DNA of 64,000 nt from Bog-473 sp963742035. Lineage in GTDB: Bacteria > Actinomycetota > Acidimicrobiia > Acidimicrobiales > RAAP-2. The position numbers were made by a program, and so were the translations under genes. The stretch is taken from positions 868,001 through 932,000 of the forward strand of contig CAVUKH010000001.1 of the NCBI GenBank assembly GCA_963742035.1. Reading direction: 5' to 3'. This document shows, piece after piece, positions 17,081-26,606 of the stretch; position 1 is the first letter of the stretch, and each line of letters begins with the position of its first letter. The notes under the pieces were generated by a model. That model had not been told where the DNA came from, made no database searches, and worked only from the letters and a program-made list of their open reading frames with translations.

Positions 17081-18300
17081 CCGACACGGTGACGGACCTG
17101 GCCGACCCGGGCATGTTCACGGACCCGTTCCCGCGCTACGCCGAGCTGCGTCGGCGCGGTGCGGTGTCGCCGGCGTACTCGAAGCAGCTGATGGGCGGGG
17201 CCGGCTTCATGCTCACCCGGCATGAGCACGTCCTGTTGTTGCACAACGACGTGCGTTTCTCGAGCGACCCGACGAGCGGCGGCTCCAGTCTCATGATGCG
17301 GCACCTGCCCAAGATGTTCCGTCTCCTGACCAACTCCATGGTCTACAAGGACGACCCCGACCACGCCCGTCTGCGCCGCCTGGTCAACAAGGCCTTCACG
17401 CCCCGCATGGTGCAGCAGATGGCGGCTGACATCGAGCGGATTGTGGGCGACCTCGTCGACGAGCTCGGGCGACGGGGGCGCGAGACCGTCGACCTGGTGG
17501 CCGACTTCGCCACGCCCCTGCCGCTGTCGGTGATCTCGACCATGCTCGGGGTGGGAGACGAGGACCGGGACGAGTTCCATGTCCTGATGGAACGGTTCGT
17601 CCTCCGGCTGGGCAGCGGGTCCGGCGTCGACGCGCTGCGGACGATCCCGACGGCCCGGAAGCTCTACGCCGTCCTGCAGCGGCTGGCGGCCCAACGACGT
17701 GCGTCGCCCGACGACGGGTTGATCTCGGGGCTGCTGGCGGCCAACGAGGACGGCGACTCGCTCAGTGACGACGAGGTCATCGCCATGATCTTCCTCCTGA
17801 TGCTGGCCGGCCACGATACGACGGCCAACCTCATCGGGAGCTCGGCCGTGGCGCTGATGGAGCACCCCGACCAGTCGGCCCGGTGGCGGGACGAGCCCGG
17901 GTTGTCGGCCACGGCTGTCGAGGAGCTGTTGCGCTTCACGACGCCCGTGCCCTGCGGGACGGCCCGGACCCTGTTGGACGAGGTCTCGATCGAAGGGGTC
18001 ACGATGCCCAAGGGGTCCAAGGTGATGGGGATGATCATCTCGGCCAACCGTGACGAGGCGGTGTTCGACCGCCCCGATGCGCTCGACCTGGGCCGGGACC
18101 CCAACCGCCACCTCACCTTCGCCTTCGGGAAGCACTTCTGCCTGGGCAACCAGCTGGCCCGGTTGGAGGGACAGGTGGCGGTCGGCGCTCTCGTGCGAGA
18201 GTTTCCGAACATGCGGTTGGCGGTCCCCCGCGACCAGCTCGAGTACAAGCCCGTGCAGGCCTTACGAGGCTTCCGGACGCTTCCCGTCACGCTGCGCTGA
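17077..18300 (+). CDS. Cytochrome P450 monooxygenase
   Basis: 407 residues. Class I bacterial P450 hallmarks: I-helix oxygen-activation AGHDTT, ExxR in VEELLRF, and the heme loop FAFGKHFCLG with Cys355 as axial ligand. It hydroxylates a hydrophobic substrate using ferredoxin-delivered electrons; no ferredoxin gene is adjacent. GTG 17077 is preferred because it overlaps the stop of the leaderless mini-ORF; a GTG at 17065 with a distant AGGAG (13 bases) is the alternative. Followed after 96 bases by an SDR with its own ribosome site, so a P450-SDR oxidation cassette is plausible. Confidence 0.93.
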   Translation: MTDTVTDLADPGMFTDPFPRYAELRRRGAVSPAYSKQLMGGAGFMLTRHEHVLLLHNDVRFSSDPTSGGSSLMMRHLPKMFRLLTNSMVYKDDPDHARLRRLVNKAFTPRMVQQMAADIERIVGDLVDELGRRGRETVDLVADFATPLPLSVISTMLGVGDEDRDEFHVLMERFVLRLGSGSGVDALRTIPTARKLYAVLQRLAAQRRASPDDGLISGLLAANEDGDSLSDDEVIAMIFLLMLAGHDTTANLIGSSAVALMEHPDQSARWRDEPGLSATAVEELLRFTTPVPCGTARTLLDEVSIEGVTMPKGSKVMGMIISANRDEAVFDRPDALDLGRDPNRHLTFAFGKHFCLGNQLARLEGQVAVGALVREFPNMRLAVPRDQLEYKPVQALRGFRTLPVTLR

Positions 18301-18396
18301 CGGGCCCGACCCTTCCGTGCCGATAGGGCGGTCCGGCGGCTGGGCGGACCAGCCCGTAACGTCGTCGCTCGTCGCCGAGCGGGGAGGAATGCGAGC

Positions 18397-19215
18397 ATGA
18401 CCTTTGTCGAGTCCTACGGGCCCTGGGCCGTCGTCGCCGGCGCCTCGGAGGGCGTCGGAGCTGCGTTCGCGGCCGCCGTGGCCAGGGAGGGCGTCAACGT
18501 CGTCCTGCTCGCCCGTCGACAAGATGTCCTGGACGAGGTCGCCGCCGCCATCCGGGCCGAGTCCGACGTCGAGACCCGAGTCGTCGCCGTCGACCTCGCC
18601 GCACCGTCGGCCATGGAGACGGTGGCGGACGCGACGAGCGATGTGGAGGTGGGCGTGCTCACCTACTGCGCCGGTGCCGACCCGAATTACCAGCCTTTCC
18701 TGGACAATCCGGTCGAGGTGGCCACAGCGATGGTGCACCGCAACTGCACCGTGCTGGTCCAGATGTGCCACCACTTCGCCGGCCCCATGGCGGCCCGGGG
18801 ACGGGGCGGCATCATCGTCCTGAGCTCCGGAGCCGCCTTCGTCGGCGCGCCCAACATGGTCATTTACGGCGGATCGAAGGCCTTCGACGTGGTCTTCACC
18901 GAAGCGCTGTGGGCCGAGCTCCACCCGCAAGGCGTCGACGTCCTGAGTCTCGTCCTGGGCGAGACCGACACGCCAGCCCTGCGACGGATCCGGGCCCAAC
19001 GGGGTTTCGTCGACGATCCGGACACTCCGCTGCCAGGCGCCGCCACGGTCGCCGAGGTCGTCACGGACGCGATCGAGCATCTGCCGCTGGGGCCGAGCTG
19101 GATGGTGGGTGAGCAATTGCGTGCCGGACTCCAGATGCTCGGCGGCCTGCCCCGCAACGACGCGGTCGGGATCATGATGAAGGCGGCCAGCGCCACCATG
19201 GACCACGAGCCGTGA
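18397..19215 (+). CDS. Short-chain dehydrogenase/reductase
   Basis: 272 residues. Nucleotide-binding GASEGVG, LARR for cofactor ribose contact, Ser in VLSSGAAF and a catalytic YGGSK. The C-terminus is longer than in classical SDRs. Oxidises or reduces a hydroxyl/ketone of unknown substrate, probably with NADP given the ARR motif. Ribosome site GGGGAGGA 7 bases before ATG. Overlaps the SnoaL-like gene by 4 bases (GTGA), so they are one transcriptional unit, probably read with the P450. Confidence 0.85.
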   Translation: MTFVESYGPWAVVAGASEGVGAAFAAAVAREGVNVVLLARRQDVLDEVAAAIRAESDVETRVVAVDLAAPSAMETVADATSDVEVGVLTYCAGADPNYQPFLDNPVEVATAMVHRNCTVLVQMCHHFAGPMAARGRGGIIVLSSGAAFVGAPNMVIYGGSKAFDVVFTEALWAELHPQGVDVLSLVLGETDTPALRRIRAQRGFVDDPDTPLPGAATVAEVVTDAIEHLPLGPSWMVGEQLRAGLQMLGGLPRNDAVGIMMKAASATMDHEP

Positions 19216-19652
19216 CGTCGGCCTCTGAGCCCGAGCCCGAGCCCGTCCGCGCCGCCAGGCAGGACATCGCCGACGTCCTGGTCCGCTACGCCACCGGCAT
19301 CGACCGCCGCGACTGGGACCTGTTCCGCTCCTGCTTCGTCACCGACTGCCACGCCGACTACCCCGGCATCGGCACGTGGGAGAGCGCCGACGCCATCACG
19401 GACTTCATGATCAACGCCCACGCCCACTTGGGGCACACGATGCATCGCATTTCCAACATCGCCGTCGAGGTCGGCGACGACGGCCGGAGCGCAGCCGCCC
19501 GCTGTTACGTCGACGGCGCGCTCATGGCGCCCGACGGAGAGAGTGGGTTCAACCCGCTCGGCTTCTACGACGACGAGCTCGTCCGAACCGGGGACGGGTG
19601 GCGTATCGCCCGTCGGACCTTCACCATGGTCCACTTCCGCACATTGCCGTAA
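19212..19652 (+). CDS. SnoaL/NTF2-like protein
   Basis: 146 residues, an alpha+beta cone. Typical opening (DIADVLVRYATGIDRRDWDLFRSCF), HADYPGIGTWESADAIT, then the late strand pair GDGWRIARRTFTM. These proteins act as cyclases, dehydratases/isomerases or small-ligand binders; here it accompanies an SDR and P450. The GTG start overlaps the SDR stop. A strong hairpin follows the stop. No catalytic assignment is made. Confidence 0.8.
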   Translation: MTSASEPEPEPVRAARQDIADVLVRYATGIDRRDWDLFRSCFVTDCHADYPGIGTWESADAITDFMINAHAHLGHTMHRISNIAVEVGDDGRSAAARCYVDGALMAPDGESGFNPLGFYDDELVRTGDGWRIARRTFTMVHFRTLP

Positions 19653-19671
19653 CCGGGGGACCGTTCCCCGG
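19653..19671 (+). terminator. Strong hairpin after the SnoaL gene
   Basis: CCGGGGGA pairs with TTCCCCGG (8 bp with one G-T) around a 3-base loop. It sits between the SnoaL stop and the HNH ATG at 19674. No T-run follows, so it may terminate weakly, or instead occlude the ribosome site of the HNH gene. Confidence 0.45.
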
Positions 19672-19673
19672 CG

Positions 19674-20774
19674 ATGGACGTCGGCACCATGACTACCGAG
19701 GCGATCATGGAGGAGGCCGCCGCGTCGTCCCGCCGCATGGCCCGTGAGGCGGGGAACTTCGTTCAGCTCACCGGAGAGCTGGACAAGCGCGAGGGCTGGC
19801 GGGCCGAAGGGGCGACATCGCTCGAGGCCTGGATCGTGGAGCGCTGCGGCGTCTCCCTCGCCAGCGCCCGTGCCTTCGCCCACGTGGCGGAGAAGCTCAA
19901 CGACCTGCCTCACCTGGCCGCCGGCCTCTCGTCCGGTGAGCTGACCTTTGACAAGGTGCGCGCGGTGGCCGACCTGGCGACACCGAAGAGCGACAGCGAT
20001 CTGGCGGCGCAGGCGCAGGAGTGCACGGTGCAGGAACTGCACGAGGTGGCTCGTACGGAGCGTGGTGTGCCGCGGACGCGGGCGCAGACGGACTACGAGG
20101 CGCGCTCCCTGCGGTTCAACGACACGTGTCGGACGGTGACGGCACAGTTGCCTCCCGAGTCCTACGCCGAGGTGAAGTCTGTCGTCGAGTCACGGGCACG
20201 TGCCCTTCCCTCCGACGGCGAGACTCGGTGGGACCAACGCCTCTGCGACGGTTTCCTCGAGCTCGCTCGTTCGGACCATGACCCCTCGTCGACGGTCCGT
20301 CCCCACGTCGTCGTGGCGCACGTCCCGCTGGCTGTTCTGACGGACGAGTCGTCGGAGTTGGCGGGCGAGCTCGAGCGCGACGGGTTGATCAGTGGTGAGA
20401 CGGTGCGCCGGATCGCCTGCGACGCCACCGTGATCGTGGCGGTCGACGACGACGTCGGTCACACGATGTACGAGGGCCGGGCCAGACGATGGCCGTCGGA
20501 GGCCCAGCGCCGAGAGATCATCCGACGCGACCGGCACTGTCGCTTCCCGGGCTGTACCAATGCGACCTTTACCAACGTGCACCACGTGGTGCTCTGGAAG
20601 TCGGGTGGGCGGACCGACCTGGACAATTTGGCACTGCTCTGCGAGCACCATCACCACCGGGTGCACAGCTCGGGGTGGAGCCTGACGGGGAACGCCAACG
20701 AGGAGCTGACCTTCATAGCGCCGACCGGACGCGTCATGGCGTCGCGCCCGTCGCCGCTCTGGGCTACCAGATGA
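19674..20774 (+). CDS. DUF222 / HNH endonuclease-domain protein (13E12 repeat family)
   Basis: 366 residues. The N-terminal two-thirds is the helical DUF222 domain (about 20-250). The C-terminal HNH domain has the Cys-x4-Cys and His pattern HCRFPGCTNATF, VHHVVLWKSGG, LDNLALLC and EHHHHRVH, typical of the multi-copy REP13E12 proteins of Actinobacteria. Their function is unresolved; nuclease activity linked to mobile DNA is inferred. ATG 19674 or 19689 are both possible starts. Its last 11 bases overlap the convergent ICMT-like gene. Confidence 0.9.
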   Translation: MDVGTMTTEAIMEEAAASSRRMAREAGNFVQLTGELDKREGWRAEGATSLEAWIVERCGVSLASARAFAHVAEKLNDLPHLAAGLSSGELTFDKVRAVADLATPKSDSDLAAQAQECTVQELHEVARTERGVPRTRAQTDYEARSLRFNDTCRTVTAQLPPESYAEVKSVVESRARALPSDGETRWDQRLCDGFLELARSDHDPSSTVRPHVVVAHVPLAVLTDESSELAGELERDGLISGETVRRIACDATVIVAVDDDVGHTMYEGRARRWPSEAQRREIIRRDRHCRFPGCTNATFTNVHHVVLWKSGGRTDLDNLALLCEHHHHRVHSSGWSLTGNANEELTFIAPTGRVMASRPSPLWATR

Positions 20775-21343
20775 AGGGCACCAGCCGCTTGTGGCTGGCC
20801 GCGTAACCGTCGTAGCGGTCACCGAGCTCCAGGAGGAGCGCTCGCTCCTCCACGCGGATCCGGAAGAGGAGGCCGCAGAGCACGCTGGCGGTGAGCCAGA
20901 CGAACGACCACCACGACCCGAGGAAGAGCCCCGCGCCCATGACCATCAAGAGCACGGCCGCGTAGCTCGGATGGCGCACGTAGTGGTAGGGGCCGCTGCG
21001 TGATCACGGGTTGGTCGGCGCTCGTCTGGACCGTGAACGTGAAGTACCGGCCGAGCGCGCGAAAGCTCCAGAATCGGAGCGCGAGGCCGCACCAGAAGAC
21101 GACGAGCCCGACCCAGGCCAGGTCCGGACTTATCCGGCCTGAAGAGACGTTGCGGGCGAGCACGACGGCGCCCACAACCCCCACGATGGTGGCGATGCGG
21201 ATGTTCCGGCGGCTGCCGCCGTCCGAACTGGTGGCTTCCGGTCGTCGGTTCGTCGACTCCCGCATTTCCATCACGAGCCACACGACAGCGCTGACCACGA
21301 GGAGCCAGCGGGCGGCGGGAGGCGCCGCCGTGTACACATGCAC
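20764..21343 (-). pseudogene. Isoprenylcysteine carboxyl methyltransferase-like membrane protein, frameshifted
   Basis: From GTG 21343 the frame encodes hydrophobic helices (ARWLLVVSAVVWLVM, IATIVGVVGAVVLA, LAWVGLVVFWCGLALRF) and YFTFTVQTSADQPVIT. One frame over, starting near 21000, it continues GPYHYVRHPSYAAVLLM and EERALLLELGDRYDGYAASH, ending KRLVPFIW. Joined, this is a complete ICMT/PEMT-type integral membrane methyltransferase with the diagnostic RHPxY and late EE. A single-base shift at about 20990-21005, beside a GGGG run, breaks it. Last gene of the long TetR-led operon; the frameshift may be a sequencing error. Confidence 0.8.
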
Positions 21344-21353
21344 GACGGTGACG

Positions 21354-22394
21354 CTACCGCCGGCGGTTGGCCTCCCACTGGGCGCGGCTGAAATAGCTCT
21401 GATCCTCGCCCCAGCCCTCGACCCCACCGTCCCATCTCCAGCGCATCAGGGAATCGCCCCCGTGGCCGCGCCAGTGCCGGCTGACCGCGTCGCCACGGAC
21501 CGAGAGCCGTCGGTCGAATTCGTCGACCGCCTCCAGCTCAATGGAGAGCGGCCATCCAGTCTGCGAGTCGAAGGTGACCCGCCGCTCGCCGGCCAGAATG
21601 TGGCCGTATTCGCCGGCGCGCAACAGGAATCCGCAGGAGATGGGCTCGACCTCCGGGCCGGGAACGGCGTAGATGAGCCAGGCCTCGCCCGGTCCGGCGG
21701 CGCAGAAGGAGTAGCCCACACCCCCGAAGGACCCCGACCCCGTTCCCATAGTCCCCTTCCCGGCCCGCCCTGACTCGGCGGCGACGCGGGGCTTCGGGCG
21801 TCCCATCGGGCGGGGACCCCAGGACCGGTCCCGGACCGAGTAGCAGTCGATCGGGACCTCCTCGCCGTGCAGCGCCATTGTCCCCGTCACGTGGCCGGCC
21901 TGGTCGAAGTGCGCACCCTTGAAGAAGGGGACCACGCCGTCGGGGTGCAGGTTGGGCGCCATGATGGCCTCGAACGTCAGGTCGAGCTCCAACGCGCCCG
22001 GGTCCCTGTAGCGGACGGCGTAGGTGGTGAGCGGCTCGATGACCCGGACGTGCACACCGTTGGGCCACTCGAAGTCCCGCATGTCCCGTTCGGACCGCGG
22101 CGGGAGCTGCAGGCCGGAGTACTCGGCCCGGTAGGCCAGTTCCCACGGGTAGGCGGCCCGGTCGTCCCATACCCAGGCACCGCCGTTGCAGATGTCGGCG
22201 TTGGGGCGAGCCTGGCAGTACGTCCACCCGCCGAGCTTCCGCTCGGGCACGTTCCAGGAGAACCAGCACGTCTCCGTCTCCCACCAGCGGTCGGTCAGCT
22301 CCTCGTCGTGGAAGTCGTCGTCCGCTGCGACGAGATCGCGGTACGTGCGCTCGGCGCGCCGCTGGTCCAGGTCGACTCCGAAGAGGGTGGTCAT
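21354..22394 (-). CDS. DUF7064-like protein
   Basis: 346 residues, no transmembrane segments. Beta-rich, with WWETETCWFSWNVPERKLGG near the start and a central signature YSVRDRSWGPRPMG. The D-x-SWG-x-R motif also occurs in the protein at 33827-34816, and both resemble the AttH/DUF7064 group of lipocalin-like proteins found in lipid and steroid gene clusters. Function unknown; binding or isomerisation of a hydrophobic intermediate is a guess. ATG 22394 lies 4 bases after the stop of the APH-type gene, in the same operon. Confidence 0.65.
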   Translation of the reverse strand: MTTLFGVDLDQRRAERTYRDLVAADDDFHDEELTDRWWETETCWFSWNVPERKLGGWTYCQARPNADICNGGAWVWDDRAAYPWELAYRAEYSGLQLPPRSERDMRDFEWPNGVHVRVIEPLTTYAVRYRDPGALELDLTFEAIMAPNLHPDGVVPFFKGAHFDQAGHVTGTMALHGEEVPIDCYSVRDRSWGPRPMGRPKPRVAAESGRAGKGTMGTGSGSFGGVGYSFCAAGPGEAWLIYAVPGPEVEPISCGFLLRAGEYGHILAGERRVTFDSQTGWPLSIELEAVDEFDRRLSVRGDAVSRHWRGHGGDSLMRWRWDGGVEGWGEDQSYFSRAQWEANRRR

Positions 22395-22398
22395 CGGC

Positions 22399-23796
22399 TC
22401 ACCGGAGCGGAGGCCAGTGCCGGTCGGCCAGCACGCCCATCGCCGGCCGGGCCAACTCCGTCTCGCGGGCCACCCGGCGCCACAGGGTGAGGACGTAATC
22501 CTCCTCGGACGCGTCACCTGCCGCGACCGCAGCCGCTGCCTCCGCCCGCCCGCTCGTCACGGAGTCGGGCCGCCGACCCAGCAACGTCTCCAGGTCCCGC
22601 AGCTCGCACTCCTCGTAGTGAGCGCCATAGGTGTCGACTTGCGCCAGGTACTTGATGATGCGGGCGATTCCCTTTCCACGAGCCGCCGCCAGCGGATCGG
22701 CCGTGCGGGGAACGATGACGTCCCGCAGCTGGGTGAGGACGGCGTCGTACATCCAGTCGTCGTCGCGCTGCGGCCGCGCCAGCGGCGTCTCGGCGGGTGT
22801 CAGCGTCAGCCCGGTGGCGGCGGCGAGCGCCTCCAGCCACAGACGCCGATGAAGGACCTGGTAGATGAACCCGTTGCCCACGTCATTGCCGCCACCGTCC
22901 GCGCCGCCCCGTGCGTCGTCGCCAGCGGAAGGTCCCCGGTGGCCCATCACCTGCAGCTTGGTCTCGGCCATCACCTGGTAGTAGCGCACCCGCGCCTCGT
23001 CGACGACGTTGCCCGACAGCACCTCGTACTCACGCAGGCGCGTCGGGAAGTCGGTGAAGGGCTCCTGCGTCGCCCGCAGCGACAGCCACGCGATGTCGTC
23101 CATGGGGTCGCCCAGGTGCGCCAGCTCCCAGTCGACGACGGCCGTCACCCGGCCATCGAGATACATGAAGTTCCCCGGCCCCGTGTCCCCCTGCACCAAC
23201 ACGGGCGGCCCGTCATAGGTCGGGATGTGCTGCCGTAGCCAACGCAGCGAGAAGGCGAGCACCGGGTCTGGTGTCCCGCCCCGACCCACCAGCACCCGGT
23301 CCCATTCGTCGAGCTCGGCCAGGACGGCCTCGGCGATCGAGCTGACGGCGGGAAACAGAGGGAGGTCCAACGCCGCCGCGTCGAGCGAATGCAACGCCGC
23401 CAACTTCGTCATGAAGTCCCGCGCCGTCGCCTCCTGCTCGGCCGGATCGCTGATGCGGGAGAACCAGTTCCCGCCCGGCACCCGCTCCGACAGCATGGCC
23501 TGGTGCACCGGATGCACGCCGAGCACTCGTGGAACCGGCACCGGCCCGTCCTGCAGGGCGAGGTACACGGCCGCCTCCCGGTGCAGCGTCCACGGGTCCT
23601 TCGTGCGCGCCGGATCCGAACGGTCGTAGCGCAGGAAGCACGACAGCTCCGCTCCCTCCGCGTCCTCCAGGTCGATGAACCAGGCCTCCTTGCGAGCGCC
23701 GCCCGGCATGCGCTCGGCCAGCACCACGCGGCCCCCGCCGACCTCTTCGATCCACGACACCAGGTCGTCGGGCAGCCCGACGGCGCGGTCTCTCAC
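22399..23796 (-). CDS. APH-family phosphotransferase (aminoglycoside-kinase fold)
   Basis: 465 residues. Kinase core: catalytic loop VQGDTGPGNFMYLDGR (His of HGD replaced by Gln) and metal-binding VVDWELAHLGDP. An extra C-terminal domain of about 150 residues follows. This type clusters with acyl-CoA dehydrogenases; homologous APH domains in ACAD10/11 and LvaA phosphorylate hydroxyacyl-CoA. With an ACAD and a CoA ligase in the same operon, a kinase for a hydroxyacyl-CoA intermediate is a reasonable inference; antibiotic resistance is unlikely. GTG start overlapping the CoA-ligase stop. Confidence 0.83.
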   Translation of the reverse strand: MRDRAVGLPDDLVSWIEEVGGGRVVLAERMPGGARKEAWFIDLEDAEGAELSCFLRYDRSDPARTKDPWTLHREAAVYLALQDGPVPVPRVLGVHPVHQAMLSERVPGGNWFSRISDPAEQEATARDFMTKLAALHSLDAAALDLPLFPAVSSIAEAVLAELDEWDRVLVGRGGTPDPVLAFSLRWLRQHIPTYDGPPVLVQGDTGPGNFMYLDGRVTAVVDWELAHLGDPMDDIAWLSLRATQEPFTDFPTRLREYEVLSGNVVDEARVRYYQVMAETKLQVMGHRGPSAGDDARGGADGGGNDVGNGFIYQVLHRRLWLEALAAATGLTLTPAETPLARPQRDDDWMYDAVLTQLRDVIVPRTADPLAAARGKGIARIIKYLAQVDTYGAHYEECELRDLETLLGRRPDSVTSGRAEAAAAVAAGDASEEDYVLTLWRRVARETELARPAMGVLADRHWPPLR

Positions 23797-25357
23797 ACGA
23801 TCCGGGTGTCGTGCGACGCCCAGTACCGCTCACGCAACACACCCTTGTACAACTTCCCGGTGGGGAGTCGGGGCAGCTCGTCCACGAAGTCCACGCTGCG
23901 AGGGCACTTGAAGTGCGCCAGGTGCTCGCGACAGAACGCGATCAACGAACGCTCGAGCGCGCGGTCGCCCGCCACCCCGTCGACGAGCTGCACCACGGCC
24001 TTGACCTCCTCGCCGAGGTCCTCGTTCGGCACTCCGATCACGGCGGCGTCCAGCACCGAGGGATGCGTCACGAGGAGGTTCTCCGTCTCCTGTGGGTAGA
24101 TGTTCACACCGCCCGAAATGATCATGTGCGCCTTGCGGTCGGTCAGGAACAGGTACCCGTCCTCGTCCAGGTAGCCCACGTCACCCACCGTCGACGTCTT
24201 CCCGCCGTCCCGGCGCGTGCTCGCCGTCTTCTCGGGGTCGTTGAAGTACTCGAAGTCGGTGGCGCCGGCGAACCACACCGTGCCCGGCGTGCCGGCCGGG
24301 CACGGCCGGCCGTCGTCGTCGAGGATCTGGATGTCGCTCAGGACCGATCGCCCGACGCTGCCCTTGTGCGCCATCCAGTCGTCGGACGTGATGAACGTGC
24401 AGCCGTTGCCCTCGGTGGCGGCGTAGTACTCGAGCAGGATGGGCCCGAACCACTCGATCATCTGCTGCTTCACCGGCACCGGGCACGGTGCGGCGGCGTG
24501 GATGACGACCTCCAGCGAGGACACGTCGGCCGCAGCGCGCACGTCGTCGGGCAGCTTCAACATCCGGCTGAACATGGTGGGCACGACCTGCGAGTGCGTG
24601 ACCCCGTACCGGCCCACCAGCTCGAGATACAGCGCAGGGTCGAAATGCTCCATCACGACCGCCGTGGACTTCATGCGGAGGGCGATGGCCACGCTCACCT
24701 GCGGCGCGGTGTGGTACAGCGGGGCGGGCGACAGGTACACCATGCCCTCACGCAGGCGCCACAGCCCGGCGATCCCGAGCACGCCGATGCTCGTCTCGGA
24801 CGGATGGAGGTCGTACATGGGGCGGAGGATGCCTTTGGGTCGCCCCGTCGTTCCGGACGAATACATCATGGGCGCGCCCATCTGTTCCTCCGGGACATGG
24901 TCCGTCGGTTGCGAGCCGACCGCATCGTCCCACGACTCGTACGCCGCCGATGCCAGCGCCCGCCGCCGCCGGTCGTGTCGACCATGATCCAGCGGTCGAC
25001 GTCGGGGCACAGCGCCGGCAGCTGGTGGGCGACGTCCGCCTTGGCCGTCGACGAGACCACGACCCGGGACCGGGAGTCGTTGATGACGTAGGCGACTTCC
25101 TCGGCCGAGAGGTACGAGTTGACGGGGGTGAAGTAGAGGCCCGTGCGCTCGGCCCCGGCCTGCGCCAGCAGCATGGCCGGATGGTTCTCCATGAAGATCG
25201 CCATGTGGTCGCCCTTGCGCAGGCCCGTCTCGCGCAAGGCGTGGGCGGCCTGGTTCGCGCCGGCTTCGTACTCGGCGAACGTCAACGTGCGCCCCGAGGG
25301 CGCCATGATGATGGCCGGCTGGTCTCCATGCTCGGCTGCGTGTTCAGCTGCGTACAC
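23793..25357 (-). pseudogene. Acyl-CoA synthetase (ANL), frameshifted near residue 130
   Basis: The N-terminal part from GTG 25357 reads VYAAEHAAEHGDQPAI through SRSRVVVSSTAKADVAHQL to DRWIMVDTTGG. After a one-base shift at about 24955-24970, inside a GGCGGCGG tract, it continues ALASAAYESWDDAVG and carries YSSGTTGRPKGI (A3), YYAATEGNG (A5), GDVGYLDEDGYLFLTDRKAHM (A7/hinge) and LPRLPTGKLYKGVLRER with the catalytic Lys. Everything a fatty-acid/steroid-side-chain CoA ligase needs is present apart from the shift, so a sequencing indel is likely. It starts within the serine-hydrolase gene (14-base overlap) and overlaps the APH gene. Confidence 0.85.
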
Positions 25358-26606
25358 CGACGGCCCCCCTTTCCCCCACGCACGAGTACAGCACGTCCAC
25401 CAAGCAGGCGCCCAGGAGCGGGAGGGCCTGGTTCTCGAGGTGGTTCCGGACGAAGCCACACGCGACGTGCGCCGACGGATCGGCGAAGCCGATCTGGCCG
25501 CCGGCACCCATGTGGCCGAACGCGCCCTGGTTGGGGCCGTGCATGGGCGGGGCACCCGGGACGAGCGCCGGCGGCTCCAGCGAGTAGCCGGCGGCCCAGC
25601 GGGTGGGGACGCCCATCACCGCATCTCGCCCGCACACCTGCTCCGTGCGGAAGCGCTCCACCGACGCCCGCGAGACGAGCTCCTCGCCATCGGCCAGCGC
25701 GGCATACGTCCGGGCCAGGGCACGAGCGGTCGCCGTGGCTCCGAGGGCGCCGATCTCGGCGGCCAGGACGGCAGGTGTGTTCATGAAGTCGGCGAAGCGG
25801 GGCCGCCCCAGCTCGTCGGCGAACATGCTGCCGTGGGCGCCCGCCAGGACCGAACGGCCGGACTTGGAGTCGGGATCGATGGCCCGCAACGCGCTCTGTG
25901 CGCCGGGCTTCACCGGGAACTCCATGACCGTCGCCACCGACGGGAGCGTCGAGGCCGGCGTGCCGATTGAGCAGGCCACGTCGAGCGGTCCGGCCACCTC
26001 CGCCTCGAAGAAGCTCCCCAGGCTCTGGCCGCTGATGCGCCGGACCAGCTCGCCCAACAGCCAGCCGAACGTCACCCCGTGGTAGCCGTGGCGCGTGCCC
26101 GGTTCCCAGGCCGGCTCGCCGCCGGCGATGGCGGCCGCGATCGCCTCGGAGTCCTCCCACCCGCGCCCGTCCCACGACAGCAACCGGTCGACGCCCGGCA
26201 CGCCGATGGCGCCGGACTGGTGGCTGAGCAGCTGGCGCACGGTGGTGGACGACTTGCCGGCCTGGCCGAACTCGGGCCAGTAGCGCGTCACGGGCGCATC
26301 GAGGTCGAGCTCGCCGCGGTCCTCCAGAATGTGCGCGCAGAGCGTTGTCATGCCTTTGGTCGACGACATGATGACGGCCCGGGTGCCCTCTTCCCACGAC
26401 CGACCGCCCGTTCCGGCCACACCCGCCCAGATGTCCACGACGCACTCCCCGTCGACGAAGGCGCAGAAGGCCCCGCCCCCGTCCCCGAGGTGCGCCCGCC
26501 TTTCCCGCTCGCCCAAGGTCAGCGTCGCCCCCGCGCCCAACGTCTCGGCCACCCGATCGAAGCCGGGCGCGACGAACCCCTTGACGTCGCTCGCGTCCAC
26601 GGTCAC
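25344..26606 (-). CDS. Serine hydrolase of the beta-lactamase / EstB family
   Basis: 420 residues. The SxxK nucleophile motif is S81-S-T-K84 in VIMSSTKGM. A Tyr lies in TRHGYHGVTFGW, and an HxG-type C-terminal element in FGHMGAGGQIGFADP. These fit the class C beta-lactamase-like esterases (LipE/EstB), common in mycobacterial lipid gene sets, rather than a resistance enzyme. No signal peptide is evident, so cytoplasmic. GTG start overlapping the LLM stop by 4 bases. Likely hydrolyses an ester intermediate of the pathway. Confidence 0.87.
   Translation of the reverse strand: MTVDASDVKGFVAPGFDRVAETLGAGATLTLGERERRAHLGDGGGAFCAFVDGECVVDIWAGVAGTGGRSWEEGTRAVIMSSTKGMTTLCAHILEDRGELDLDAPVTRYWPEFGQAGKSSTTVRQLLSHQSGAIGVPGVDRLLSWDGRGWEDSEAIAAAIAGGEPAWEPGTRHGYHGVTFGWLLGELVRRISGQSLGSFFEAEVAGPLDVACSIGTPASTLPSVATVMEFPVKPGAQSALRAIDPDSKSGRSVLAGAHGSMFADELGRPRFADFMNTPAVLAAEIGALGATATARALARTYAALADGEELVSRASVERFRTEQVCGRDAVMGVPTRWAAGYSLEPPALVPGAPPMHGPNQGAFGHMGAGGQIGFADPSAHVACGFVRNHLENQALPLLGACLVDVLYSCVGERGAVGVRS

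Noticed and set aside
25344..26606. Beta-lactamase resistance gene
   Set aside because: No signal peptide, and the motif order and operon context fit EstB-type esterases.
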